This document shows positions 1 through 8,366 of a DNA stretch of 64,000 nucleotides, piece by piece. The number at the start of each line of letters is the position of its first letter. Within the stretch, counting starts at the first letter, position 1. The notes beneath the pieces were generated by a model, which saw nothing but the letters and a program-made list of their open reading frames with translations, had not been told where the DNA came from and made no database searches. Made by a program: the position numbers and the translations under genes. The stretch is from JABDJX01 sp039942715. Its GTDB lineage: Bacteria > Pseudomonadota > Alphaproteobacteria > Rhodobacterales > Rhodobacteraceae. The stretch spans positions 127,601-191,600 of the forward strand of contig JBDVBY010000003.1 in the NCBI GenBank assembly GCA_039942715.1, in the 5' to 3' direction.

Positions 1-389
1 GCTTTGACCTCGCCACGCTTGCGTTTGGCGTCCAACCGCTTGCGCTTTTGGCTATAAGACACTTTGGTTTTGCGTCGCGGCTTTGGTTTTTCGGCCGCTT
101 TGCGCACCAAAGCAGCAAGGCGATCGCGCGCAATATCACGATTCCGCGCCTGTGACCTTTCTTCAGAAACCTGAATGATCAATGCGCCCTCTTTGGTCCA
201 TCGCCGCCCAGCCAAACGCTGCAACCGCCGTTTGACTGGATCGGGCAAATTTGGCGAGCGCGCCGCTTCAAAACGCAACTCAACAGCTGTCGCCACCTTG
301 TTAACGTTTTGCCCACCCGGGCCAGATGCGCGCACAAAGCTTTCGCTGAGCTCCCAATCCGCAATTGATATGTCTGCATTGATAAACAT
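1..389 (-). CDS. arfB: Alternative ribosome-rescue peptidyl-tRNA hydrolase ArfB (YaeJ), C-terminus outside window
   Basis: Releases nascent peptides from ribosomes stalled on mRNAs without a stop codon. Reading down from the ATG at 389 gives about 129 codons with no stop, so the gene runs off the left edge. The GGQ catalytic motif of class I release factors lies at residues 25-27 in the context SGPGGQNVNK, which is characteristic of ArfB. The visible C-terminal part is very Lys/Arg-rich, as expected for the basic tail that enters the mRNA channel. The start lies only about 10 nt beyond a terminator-like hairpin on the same strand, leaving no room for its own promoter. That suggests expression by readthrough from the upstream leader (inference). 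Confidence 0.9.
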   Translation of the reverse strand, partial: MFINADISIADWELSESFVRASGPGGQNVNKVATAVELRFEAARSPNLPDPVKRRLQRLAGRRWTKEGALIIQVSEERSQARNRDIARDRLAALVRKAAEKPKPRRKTKVSYSQKRKRLDAKRKRGEVK

Positions 390-396
390 GGGCGTC

Positions 397-430
397 TCAA
401 TAGAAGAAGGGCCGCCTGTTGGCGACCCTT
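397..430 (-). terminator. Terminator-like hairpin directly upstream of arfB
   Basis: On the minus strand a 10-bp stem (AAGGGTCGCC / GGCGGCCCTT, one U-G pair, loop AACA) is followed by the pyrimidine-rich CTTCTTCTATT. It would end the small transcript upstream or act as an attenuator of arfB. The T tract is interrupted, so termination may be partial. Confidence 0.6.
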
Positions 431-600
431 CCGAGTGTTTTGGAGATGGGCCAGTTAGGGATCCTTAGATCAATAGGGCCCAATCGCGAAAGTTTTTGTC
501 TGCCAAGTTTATTAGCAGGCAACGGTCCTCCCGACTGTTCCGACACCTCTCTCCAATATCGCTCTAGACACTGGACCACCTCCTTTCGTTTGTTACCGAT
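407..600 (-). ncRNA. Putative small structured RNA or leader upstream of arfB
   Basis: This minus-strand stretch between yhhQ and arfB has several organised elements. A strong Shine-Dalgarno lies near 580 and a 19-codon ORF ends in tandem stops. A two-part stem-loop follows (447-452 pairing with 477-482, with an inner GATC-CTTA-GATC hairpin at 460-471), then the hairpin at 407-430. A TTGACA hexamer lies at 634-629, but I see no convincing -10 at standard spacing, so the 5' end is unknown. I do not recognise a named RNA family. Confidence 0.35.
512..571 (-). CDS. Candidate 19-residue small ORF or leader peptide
   Basis: The GTG at 571 sits seven bases after GGAGG, inside AAAGGAGGTGGTCCA, an unusually strong ribosome binding site. 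The frame encodes 19 residues (MSRAILERGVGTVGRTVAC) and ends in TAA TAA. The peptide has no recognisable domain. Its position before a structured region and a terminator-like hairpin, with arfB next on the same strand, suggests a leader peptide or short secreted product. The same GTG region also opens a 60-codon frame, but that frame starts inside the Shine-Dalgarno and is less plausible. Confidence 0.35.
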   Translation of the reverse strand: MSRAILERGVGTVGRTVAC

Positions 601-640
601 ATGACGAAAGTGGCATAGATTTGGGTTCTGTCAACGGTTT

Positions 641-1273
641 TCACGCAAGGGAGTGGGTCATCCGCTTCACAATTAGGCGAAATGGCACCAAGACGATGAA
701 AGCAAGGGCAAGTTTCACACCCCAATCCGCCACCGCAAGCGACACCCACAAAGGCGCAAGTGGCCCAAACCCAAGGACTGGCAAAATGCCACCGGCCCAG
801 CTTACATCGTTGCCTGGCTCGATAAAACTCAGAGCCCCCGAAAATGCGATAGTAAAGAACAAAGCGGTATCAACTGCAGAGCCAACTAGCGAAGAAACCA
901 ACGGCGCACGCCACCAAGTCCCTGCTCGAAGTCGATCAAAGATCGAAACATCCAACAATTGCGCTGTCAAAAACGCCAGACCGGACCCAATTGCGATGCG
1001 CAAAGTAACGGCAGGATAGGTAAATCCATCGCCCTGCAACATGATCTGCGTACCAACCAAAGAGCACAAAACGCCAATCACAAAGCCTGCAAAGACAACT
1101 TTGCGCGCGGTAGCCGCACCGTAAACGCGATTCATCACATCGGTGACCAGAAAGGCCAACGGATAGGTAAATGCACCCCAGGTCAGCCAATTGCCGAACA
1201 AGAATTGCACAAGAATGTTAGAGGCCACAACAATGGCGGCCATGGCAACAACGCCAGGAAGAAGACGAGACAT
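641..1273 (-). CDS. yhhQ: Queuosine precursor transporter, YhhQ/VUT family
   Basis: Six-helix inner-membrane protein of the COG1738/DUF165 family, which imports queuosine precursors (preQ0/preQ1 or queuine) for tRNA wobble modification. About 210 residues; helices are visible throughout, with family-like segments ASNILVQFLFGNWLTWGAFT near the start and LVTDVMNRVYG near residues 43-53. The ATG at 1273 is preferred over the TTG one codon upstream because CGGAA lies about nine bases before it. A candidate preQ1-I riboswitch is placed directly upstream. queG, which makes the last step of queuosine synthesis, lies 46 kb away in this window. Confidence 0.88.
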   Translation of the reverse strand: MSRLLPGVVAMAAIVVASNILVQFLFGNWLTWGAFTYPLAFLVTDVMNRVYGAATARKVVFAGFVIGVLCSLVGTQIMLQGDGFTYPAVTLRIAIGSGLAFLTAQLLDVSIFDRLRAGTWWRAPLVSSLVGSAVDTALFFTIAFSGALSFIEPGNDVSWAGGILPVLGFGPLAPLWVSLAVADWGVKLALAFIVLVPFRLIVKRMTHSLA

Positions 1274-1279
1274 CAATTT

Positions 1280-1310
1280 ATTCCGTTTTTACAAGGTGCT
1301 CGGAGACTTG
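1280..1310 (-). promoter_or_regulatory. Candidate preQ1-I riboswitch controlling yhhQ translation
   Basis: The minus strand shows the compact preQ1-I layout. P1 is CAAG/CTTG (1310-1307 with 1295-1292) around an 11-nt loop ending in CAC. An A-rich tail TAAAAA follows, then CGG (1285-1283), which can pair with CCG in the loop to form the pseudoknot P2. CGGAA is also the likely Shine-Dalgarno of yhhQ, so ligand binding would hide it. P1 is only 4 bp, shorter than usual. The assignment rests on architecture and gene context, not on a covariance search. Confidence 0.5.
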
Positions 1311-1350
1311 GCCCCAATTAGGGGAGACGACGCGGACTAACGCCCATGCC

Positions 1351-2211
1351 TCATTCGGTCAAGCGAAACTCAACAAATTGGGTCGGCACTTTGCTTCCGT
1401 TGTTGTCTGAAACCAGTGTCATCCTCAGACCTTTTTCATCCCGCCAAACGGAAAGGCCCTCAAGATTGTCAAACTGGTCCCGTTCTCCGGTCCATAACAC
1501 CACATCTTCGCTGCCATCCAGCTTCACGCGCCGCACGCGGTTCTGCCACCAAAGCCCGACAACCAGCTTGCGCTCTAGTAGATACAAATCACCGTTTTCA
1601 TCAAAATCAGCACCAACAATGGCAAATACATCCTGTTCAGGCAGATACCCGTCAATCACCCAGGTTTTGCCCGCAAGCCGATAGATCGGAAACCCTTCGA
1701 TAAGAGGCTTTTCTGAAAATGCATAAACCGTCCCGCGCGGACTGACTGCAACGGCCTCAAGTTGCCAGTTCTCGGCATGATCATAAAAGGTCGGGTGGTC
1801 TTTTATCCAATGGGCGTTGCCTGCCAACCCGTCATAGCGCGCCACACGCGGCCAGCGCTCAAAAGCCACCCACGAGCGCCCATCGGGATATGTGGCCAGC
1901 CCTTCTGCATCCGACCAGTCCCCTACGCGACGGGCGGCAACCGGCGTGCCATCGCTGGCCAGGATGGGCGCGATCGACATCTCAGCAATGTCTCTGATTT
2001 TCTTTCCATCGCGCACAAACGCGCCTTTAAACCACCATCCCTGATCGCTGACGGCAGCAAAACGCATGCCGTCTTCGCTAACTTCTATCCCGGAAAGACC
2101 GTAAACGATCTCTGTCTCCAGATTAAACTGGCCAATAAACTCGAGCGTCTCAGCAGCAGCCGCGAAAGGCTGCGCCAGCGCAAGGATTAGCGCGACAAAA
2201 CGCGCGCGCAT
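1351..2211 (-). CDS. Secreted esterase-like/phytase-like beta-propeller protein
   Basis: A 286-residue protein with a cleavable signal peptide (about residues 1-20, ending AAAAETL) and a body that fits the 'esterase-like activity of phytase' family (PF13449), a beta-propeller fold. Segments such as YGLSGIEVSEDG, DAEGLATYPDG and DNLEGLSVW are the repeated blade motifs of this family. Probably periplasmic; substrate unknown. Its ATG lies inside the 3' end of mepA (25-bp overlap), so it is likely translationally coupled as the last gene of a three-gene unit. Confidence 0.75.
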   Translation of the reverse strand: MRARFVALILALAQPFAAAAETLEFIGQFNLETEIVYGLSGIEVSEDGMRFAAVSDQGWWFKGAFVRDGKKIRDIAEMSIAPILASDGTPVAARRVGDWSDAEGLATYPDGRSWVAFERWPRVARYDGLAGNAHWIKDHPTFYDHAENWQLEAVAVSPRGTVYAFSEKPLIEGFPIYRLAGKTWVIDGYLPEQDVFAIVGADFDENGDLYLLERKLVVGLWWQNRVRRVKLDGSEDVVLWTGERDQFDNLEGLSVWRDEKGLRMTLVSDNNGSKVPTQFVEFRLTE

Positions 2212-3050
2212 TGATTTGGTAGATCGGCCAAGACGTATTCGCGACGCGGTTTAGCAGGTTTCGCGTTCGGATCAGGCGGTGGCGGGTTTAAGATGTTATT
2301 GACCCATTCTTGCGCCGCTGCGCATCCATCGCCTGCGGGTGGTGCAGATTGCTCAACACAGCCTTTGGCCCCTTTCGGGCAGTTCAGCCGCACATGAAAA
2401 TGATAGTGATGCCCCCACCAAGGACGAATTTTGCGCAACCACGCACGATTGCCTTTTTCGTCCTTACACATCTGCACTTTCGCACCTGGAAAAACGAATA
2501 TCCGGGCAACAGACTTATCTTTGGCAGCAGCGCGCAAGATTGCATGGTGTTGTTTCGTCCAGTTCTTATTGACGAAAGCCCCTTTCGCGCGGCGCATCGA
2601 AATTGAAGAAAGGCTCTCACGCGCAGCGCGGCTTAACCGCAAATCTTTTGGCGGCAACATCCAGATATCAATGTCCAAACCCATCTGATGGCTGCGATGG
2701 CCTGACAACATCGGGCCACCGCGTGGCTGCGACATGTCACCTATGTAAAGCCCATTCCAACCGCTCTGCTTGGCCGCAAATTTTGACAAGCGCTGCACAA
2801 ACTTCACCGCATCAGGGTGCCCCCAGTTGCGGTTGCGCGATAGGCGCATAGCCTGCCACGTTGGCCCTGTTTCAGCCAGCTGAACGCCACCTGCGAGGCA
2901 ACCTTTGGCATAAGATCCATATGCAGCGCTTGATTGCTTGGACGCGTTTCGCTTTGCGCCAAACTGCTCTTTCGCTAATGGTTCAGCAACCAATTGCATT
3001 GGTGCCAAAAGGCTTAGTGTCAAAAGGATACGAATGACGTTTCTGATCAT
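2187..3050 (-). CDS. mepA: Penicillin-insensitive murein endopeptidase MepA
   Basis: Periplasmic LAS-family zinc endopeptidase that cuts D-Ala-meso-DAP cross-links in peptidoglycan. Length 287 aa, with a signal peptide in the first 22 residues. The zinc motif GHRSHQMGLDIDIW (His121, Asp128 by my count) and the second zinc/catalytic block HHYHFHVRLNCP near residue 215 are both intact. Several Cys residues fit the disulfides of the E. coli enzyme. The ATG overlaps the stop of the upstream MFS gene by four bases, and the downstream esterase-like gene overlaps its end. Confidence 0.92.
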   Translation of the reverse strand: MIRNVIRILLTLSLLAPMQLVAEPLAKEQFGAKRNASKQSSAAYGSYAKGCLAGGVQLAETGPTWQAMRLSRNRNWGHPDAVKFVQRLSKFAAKQSGWNGLYIGDMSQPRGGPMLSGHRSHQMGLDIDIWMLPPKDLRLSRAARESLSSISMRRAKGAFVNKNWTKQHHAILRAAAKDKSVARIFVFPGAKVQMCKDEKGNRAWLRKIRPWWGHHYHFHVRLNCPKGAKGCVEQSAPPAGDGCAAAQEWVNNILNPPPPDPNAKPAKPRREYVLADLPNQCARVLSR

Positions 3051-4417
3051 GGTTCTGTGCGATCTCCGTCTGGTTGCGTCCAGCGTAACAGAAGAAGTCC
3101 TAAAAGAAAGAGTACGATCAGGGGGAGAACACCAAATCGTGCGCTGCCTGTTGCTGCGGTGACCAAACCAATCAACGCAGGGGCCAGAAACGATGTCGCG
3201 CGCCCGGACAGGCCATAAAGCGCGAAACTCTCCGTCGGTGCATCCAAATCCGCATGGCGCACCATCAAGGAACGGCTTGCTGCCTGAAGCATCCCACCGA
3301 GGCCGCCAATCGCCACACCGCAGAACATAAATATTGTATCGGGTAGCGAAGACGTGGCTGGCAAAGCTGTGCCAAAAAAGTCAATGCGGCTCATTCCCGA
3401 CAACAAAATGCACGTCGCCATCAGCCCTATCGCAGCCCCAATGATCACAGGCTTTGGCCCAACGCGTCCGTCAAGACGACCCCCTAGCCAGCTTAAGGCG
3501 ACGCCTGCCAGAATCGTCACCACACCAAAGGCGCCCACTTGGGCAACTTCCCACTCCAGCACCAAATAGGCATATGTGCCGCCAAAGCCATAAAGCCCAT
3601 TAAGCGCGTCGCGATACAACATTGAACCGCCCAAAAAGCTAGCCATACTAGGCCGTTTCATCACCGATTTGAAACTAGCGCCAAGGCGCGCGAAAGCTTG
3701 GCTAAACGACGCTTTCGATCGCCGCTCTCTAACTTCGCGCACCCACAAGAAATAAGGGATCATGAATAGCGCAAACCAGATCGCTACAAACGGCCCAACA
3801 AACCGCGTGCCTTCTCGGGCGACTGGGTCCAGTCCAAAAATTGGATTAAACCCAACAATCGTCTTTCCATTTGGCTGCTCAACCAAAAGTGCGAGAACCA
3901 AGACAAGTGCGATGAACCCGCCCAAATATCCAAATGCAAATCCAGAGCCTGATATCCGACCGACTTCCGCCTTCGAACCAAGGCCCGGCAACTGCGCGTT
4001 GGTGAAGACAAGCGCAAATTCTGCCCCAATGAAGCCCAGCGCAAAAACGATCAACGCAAACGTCAAGTTCGAACCGTCCGGATTTGTCCACCATAAGGCT
4101 GACGCTCCAACCACGTAAAGGCTCGCAAAAAACGCAATCCACGGCATCCGTCGGCCGGTCGTATCTGCCAGAGCGTTCATCACCGGTGCGCCAAATCCAA
4201 CAAGTAGACCGGCGACCGTCAGACACAGTGACCATGTGGTCTGTGCGCTTGCACGCGCGGCCTGATCATCCAAACCGTCGGAGAGGTACAAATCAGTGGC
4301 AATCTGCGCAAAGAAGGGCCCGAATACAAAAGTAAGCAAAACAGTATGATAGGGCTGACTGGCCCAGTCAAAAAAGTACCAACCCCAAATCCGCTTTTTT
4401 AGGCTTGGTTCAGCCAT
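3047..4417 (-). CDS. MFS transporter, UMF1 (Atg22-like) family
   Basis: About 456 residues with roughly 12 membrane helices. The N-terminus KKRIWGWYFFDWASQPYHT is the family signature of UMF1/Atg22-like permeases. Substrate unknown; in yeast, Atg22 exports amino acids from the vacuole, which does not fix the bacterial substrate. The ATG at 4417 (preceded by GGGGTGAAAGT) starts right at the family motif. A GTG at 4441 would add eight residues and is less likely. First gene of the overlapping unit with mepA and the phytase-like gene. Confidence 0.85.
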   Translation of the reverse strand: MAEPSLKKRIWGWYFFDWASQPYHTVLLTFVFGPFFAQIATDLYLSDGLDDQAARASAQTTWSLCLTVAGLLVGFGAPVMNALADTTGRRMPWIAFFASLYVVGASALWWTNPDGSNLTFALIVFALGFIGAEFALVFTNAQLPGLGSKAEVGRISGSGFAFGYLGGFIALVLVLALLVEQPNGKTIVGFNPIFGLDPVAREGTRFVGPFVAIWFALFMIPYFLWVREVRERRSKASFSQAFARLGASFKSVMKRPSMASFLGGSMLYRDALNGLYGFGGTYAYLVLEWEVAQVGAFGVVTILAGVALSWLGGRLDGRVGPKPVIIGAAIGLMATCILLSGMSRIDFFGTALPATSSLPDTIFMFCGVAIGGLGGMLQAASRSLMVRHADLDAPTESFALYGLSGRATSFLAPALIGLVTAATGSARFGVLPLIVLFLLGLLLLRWTQPDGDRTEP

Positions 4418-4472
4418 ACTTTCACCCCATCTTTGCGCCACTTAGACAGCGCTGCTGACAGAAGGCAACGAC

Positions 4473-5015
4473 CTAGTCTTTTGACGGTGGCCAAGGTCTC
4501 TTTTTTTCAGATGCATCCCATGCTTTGACCCATTCGGGCAAAGGTAACTCTTCATACTCCAGCTCAAGCTTTTCCGCGACCTCGGCCGTCGGAATGATCC
4601 CTTTGCCCGTCGTCAAAGCAGTCCGCACTACCGCATGTGCACAACATTCGCCATCACTGCGCCATAGCGATTGCTCAATATACGTGAATCGCTCATCCAC
4701 GCCAATGATCCGCGTGCGCATTTCCAGCTTTTGAAATACGGTGATGCGCCGACGGTATCGGATGGTTGATCCCGCAACAGTACCGTACCATTTAAGGGCG
4801 GCCATCCGCTTGATAATGCCAAACCGTTCAAACATCGCAACGCGGCCAATATCAAAAAGCGTTAGAATGCGCCCGTTGTTCATCTCCATCTGATAATCGA
4901 TGTCCCACGGCATGCAGGTGATCTTGGTCACATGCGTTTCCCCAATCTTCATCTGGGGGAGTTTCCGTGAACGGCGAACTTCAAGCATAAGACGAAAGAT
5001 CGGATACATTTGCAT
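4473..5015 (-). CDS. Acyl-CoA thioesterase-like hotdog protein
   Basis: 180-residue single-domain protein of the 4HBT/hotdog fold, resembling thioesterase family proteins of the THEM6 type. The segment MPWDIDYQMEMNNGRILTLF (about residues 36-55) matches the conserved active-site helix region, with Asp followed by a short loop and NNGRYL-like residues. The start has a good ribosome binding site (AAAGGAGC directly before ATG). Probably cytosolic; the acyl substrate cannot be deduced. It is transcribed toward the UMF1 operon after a 55-bp gap. Confidence 0.75.
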   Translation of the reverse strand: MQMYPIFRLMLEVRRSRKLPQMKIGETHVTKITCMPWDIDYQMEMNNGRILTLFDIGRVAMFERFGIIKRMAALKWYGTVAGSTIRYRRRITVFQKLEMRTRIIGVDERFTYIEQSLWRSDGECCAHAVVRTALTTGKGIIPTAEVAEKLELEYEELPLPEWVKAWDASEKKRPWPPSKD

Positions 5016-5122
5016 GCTCCTTTGAGCCAGAATTAACTTTCACCCACTACGAAGACGCACCCAGACTTGCAGGACGCGCCCAAGCGTCTTAGGTGAAGGG
5101 CGAAACGAAGAAAGGCCGTACC

Positions 5123-5413
5123 ATGCTCTCGATCCTGCAAATAGTAGCGCTGTTGCTTGACGTTGCGTTCTTTATTGTTCTGGTCCACGTGATCATGAGC
5201 TGGCTGATCAATTTTCAGGTTTTGAACCTGCATCAGCCTTTGGTGCGCTCGATCTGGGATGGTCTGGGCAAATTGTTAGAGCCGATTTACAGCCGCATTC
5301 GTCAGTTTCTACCAAACACTGGTGGTCTCGACCTTGCCCCATTGGTTGTGTTTCTACTGATCATCATCTTCCGCGACATTTTGATCCCCAATATAGCGCG
5401 CGGCATTCTCTAG
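5123..5413 (+). CDS. YggT family membrane protein
   Basis: 96-residue inner-membrane protein with two hydrophobic regions (about residues 3-28 and 70-92) joined by a conserved amphipathic stretch containing LEPIYSRIRQFLPNTGGLDLAP, typical of YggT. The family is linked in other bacteria to osmotic tolerance and to cell-division or polar growth gene neighbourhoods; its mechanism is not established. The ATG at 5123 follows AAAGGCCGTACC; an upstream in-frame start at 5093 has no better ribosome binding site. Confidence 0.85.
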   Translation: MLSILQIVALLLDVAFFIVLVHVIMSWLINFQVLNLHQPLVRSIWDGLGKLLEPIYSRIRQFLPNTGGLDLAPLVVFLLIIIFRDILIPNIARGIL

Positions 5414-5483
5414 TAGCCCTTGTTCACCGGTTTTTCACATGCGACTGTGTAGATAACGAGCAGTAAGAAAAACCAAAGGCAAG

Positions 5484-7541
5484 ATGATGGACGGCACAAC
5501 GCCGACCGCACACTCCCTATTATCCGAAGTGTTCGGCTTTGATGAGTTTCGCCCGATGCAGGGCGATATCGTTAATGCTGTCGCAAGCGGAGAGGATGTG
5601 CTTGCGATCTTGCCAACGGGCGGCGGTAAATCTCTTTGTTTCCAATTGCCTGCTCTTATTCGGCCGGGCCTGACTGTTGTCATTTCTCCGCTGATTGCCT
5701 TGATGCGCGATCAGGTTCGCGCTTTGAAAGCCGCAGGCGTTAGTGCCGGCGCGCTTACATCCGGTAACACTGAAGAAGAAACAGACGCCGTTTACAGCGC
5801 CCTTCATCGCGGCGAACTCAAGCTGCTCTATATGGCGCCTGAACGTTTGGCCTCTGGTGGTACAGAACGGCTATTGGCCGCCGCTGATGTTTCGCTTTTG
5901 GCCGTCGACGAAGCGCATTGTGTAAGTCAATGGGGCCACGATTTTCGCCCTGATTACCTACGCATAGGCTCTTTGCGGCGTGCATTGGATGTACCGCTTG
6001 CCGCTTTTACAGCCACAGCGGATTCTGAAACGCGCGATGAGATTTCCGTCAAGCTTTTCGGTGATCTCACCCCTCGCTTTTTTCTTGGTGGTTTTGATCG
6101 CCCTAACATTCATCTGGCGTTTCAGGCCAAGATGAAACCTCGCCAGCAAATCCTCAATTTCGCCGCAGCACGTAAAGGCCAGTCAGGGATCGTTTATTGC
6201 GGCACACGCGCCAAGACCGAAACGCTCGCGTTGGCGCTGAGCAAAGAAGGCCACGACGCGCTGGCCTATCACGCGGGCATGGAGCCAGATCAGCGCCGCG
6301 AAGTCGAACGCCGGTTTCAGCAAGACGATGGGCTGATCGTTGTGGCCACAGTCGCTTTTGGCATGGGCATCGACAAGCCAGACATTCGCTGGGTTGCTCA
6401 CGCCGATCTGCCAAAATCGATCGAGGCATATTATCAGGAAATCGGACGCGCCGGGCGCGATGGTGCGCCTGCTGAAACGCTTACGCTTTATGGTGCCGAC
6501 GACATCCGGTTTCGCCGCATGCAAATCGACGAAAGCCCCGCTCCAGCGGAACGCCGCATGGCCGATCATGGTCGCCTAAACGCTCTTCTAGGTTTGGCCG
6601 AGTCACTCTCTTGCAGGCGCGCGCAACTGCTTGGGTACTTTGGAGAAGAACGCGAACCATGCGGTTCATGCGATCTTTGTGAGCGCCCGCCCGAAACGTT
6701 TGACGGAACCGAAGCCGTGATGAAAGCGCTCTCCGCCATATTGCGCACGGGCGAACACTTTGGCGTTGGTCATCTGACAGATATTTTGATGGGAACACTT
6801 ACCGACAAAGTGCGTGCACGCTCCCACGATCAAATTCAAACGTTTGGCGTGGGGAGCGACATCGATCGCGGTCAATGGGGTGCGATTTTCCGTCAAATGA
6901 TGGGCCACGATCTGGTCCGCCCCGACCCCGAGCGCCATGGTGGTTTGCGCATGACGCAAAAGGCGCGCCCGATACTCAAGGGTGAAGAGGCGATCCAATT
7001 GCGCCGCGACACGATCAAAGCTGCGCGTGGCCGCAGACCTGCGATAAAAACGCTGGTGTCAGAAGAAGACGCACCACTTTTGTCGGCGCTCAAAGCTAAA
7101 CGTCGCGCGCTTGCTGAAGCAGCCCGTGCACCCGCTTACGTGATATTCCCGGATCGCACGCTGATCGAGATGGCAGAAACCCGGCCCGAAACTTTGGACG
7201 ATATGGCGCGTATAAACGGTGTGGGCGCGAAAAAACTTGAACGCTTTGGCACAACATTTCTGGCGGTGATCACGGGCGAGATCGCGCAAAAGCCGCATCC
7301 AGCGCGCCGCAAACTTGCCGGGCGCAATTCGGCAAATGTTTACGACGAATTGCTTGCCGCCCAAGCACGTCTTGCACGCGGCGAAGACGGGACGGGCAAG
7401 CCGATGAGTTGTTCGGCTTCGATGTTGGCGAAAGTCGCGGCACTTGGCCCGGATGGTGCGACAAAGGTTGCTCATATTTTAGGGGACAGATTGGCAGAAC
7501 GGTTTGGGTCCGCCTTCGAGCAAGTCTTGGCAGAGGCCTAG
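5484..7541 (+). CDS. recQ: ATP-dependent DNA helicase RecQ
   Basis: 3'-5' superfamily 2 helicase acting in recombination and fork repair. 685 residues with the complete bacterial layout: Walker A LPTGGGKSLCFQLP near residue 45, DEAH box (AVDEAHCVSQWGHDFRPDY) near 140, helicase C-lobe with the QEIGRAGRDG motif near 320, zinc-binding cysteines (CRRAQLLGYFGE and CGSCDLCE) near 375-400, a winged-helix region, and an HRDC domain near 515-590. Length and motif set are normal. The two adjacent ATGs at 5484 and 5487 both follow AAAGGCAAG. Confidence 0.96.
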   Translation: MMDGTTPTAHSLLSEVFGFDEFRPMQGDIVNAVASGEDVLAILPTGGGKSLCFQLPALIRPGLTVVISPLIALMRDQVRALKAAGVSAGALTSGNTEEETDAVYSALHRGELKLLYMAPERLASGGTERLLAAADVSLLAVDEAHCVSQWGHDFRPDYLRIGSLRRALDVPLAAFTATADSETRDEISVKLFGDLTPRFFLGGFDRPNIHLAFQAKMKPRQQILNFAAARKGQSGIVYCGTRAKTETLALALSKEGHDALAYHAGMEPDQRREVERRFQQDDGLIVVATVAFGMGIDKPDIRWVAHADLPKSIEAYYQEIGRAGRDGAPAETLTLYGADDIRFRRMQIDESPAPAERRMADHGRLNALLGLAESLSCRRAQLLGYFGEEREPCGSCDLCERPPETFDGTEAVMKALSAILRTGEHFGVGHLTDILMGTLTDKVRARSHDQIQTFGVGSDIDRGQWGAIFRQMMGHDLVRPDPERHGGLRMTQKARPILKGEEAIQLRRDTIKAARGRRPAIKTLVSEEDAPLLSALKAKRRALAEAARAPAYVIFPDRTLIEMAETRPETLDDMARINGVGAKKLERFGTTFLAVITGEIAQKPHPARRKLAGRNSANVYDELLAAQARLARGEDGTGKPMSCSASMLAKVAALGPDGATKVAHILGDRLAERFGSAFEQVLAEA

Positions 7542-7592
7542 ACCCCTGCGATCTGCGTGCTAAATCTACCCCTAACAATGAAAGGGAAAGCC

Positions 7593-8366
7593 ATGTTGGT
7601 CGTCGTTTCACCCGCAAAGCGTCTGGACTGGTCTGAGCAGCCATTCAAAACGACCACGCCTGATTTCACTGCAGAGGCGAACCGTCTGGCAGGGCACGCG
7701 CGGCAATTGACGCTTGGCAATCTGAAAGCGCTGATGGGTCTGTCAGATGATCTGGCAAAACTCAATCGTGACCGGTTTCGTGATTTTGCTGATGCTCCGT
7801 CGGATGAGGCTACGCGCGCTGCACTGTATGCCTTTGCAGGGGATACGTTTCAGGGGTTTGACGCCGCTTCAATCGACGAAGAGACGCGGAACTATGCTCA
7901 GAAACACATGCGGATTTTGTCGGGTCTCTACGGCATTTTGCGCCCCTTGGATGCGATCCAACCCTATCGTCTTGAAATGGGAAGCCGCCTTAAAACACGT
8001 CGTGGCAAGTCGCTTTATGATTTTTGGGGTGACGAGATTTCTAAATCGCTGAACGCCACGGCGGACGAATCGGAAAGCCAATTTTTGGTGAATTGCGCAA
8101 GCCAGGAGTACTTTGGTGCGGTGGACCTAAAGGCTTTGAAGCTGCGTGTGATCACACCGCAGTTTTACGACATCAAGAATGGCACGCCAAAGATTGTGAG
8201 CTTTTTCGCGAAAAAAGCACGTGGTGCGATGGCGCGATTTATCGTCGAGAACCGGGTCACGTCGATCGACGGGCTGAAAGATTTCGACATGGGAGGTTAC
8301 GAGTTTGTCGAAAGCAACGACGACACGCTGACCTTTCATCGTCAGCCAGAAGCAGCGGCCGCCTGA
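7593..8366 (+). CDS. yaaA: Peroxide stress protein YaaA (DUF328)
   Basis: 257-residue cytosolic protein of the UPF0246/YaaA family, which in E. coli limits intracellular free iron and protects DNA and proteins during hydrogen peroxide stress. The N-terminal motif VVSPAKRLDW and the later FLVNCASQEYFGAVD and PQFYDIKNGTPKIVSFFAKKARGAM regions are characteristic. The ATG at 7593 has the ribosome binding site GAAAGGGAAAGCC; in-frame starts further upstream lack the conserved context. It follows recQ by 51 bp and overlaps the tail of the convergent kinase remnant by 25 bp. Confidence 0.9.
   Translation: MLVVVSPAKRLDWSEQPFKTTTPDFTAEANRLAGHARQLTLGNLKALMGLSDDLAKLNRDRFRDFADAPSDEATRAALYAFAGDTFQGFDAASIDEETRNYAQKHMRILSGLYGILRPLDAIQPYRLEMGSRLKTRRGKSLYDFWGDEISKSLNATADESESQFLVNCASQEYFGAVDLKALKLRVITPQFYDIKNGTPKIVSFFAKKARGAMARFIVENRVTSIDGLKDFDMGGYEFVESNDDTLTFHRQPEAAAA

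Noticed and set aside
397..579. 60-codon frame overlapping the small ORF before arfB
   Set aside because: Its start codon lies within the Shine-Dalgarno sequence and it reads through the terminator hairpin; the 19-codon frame is better placed.
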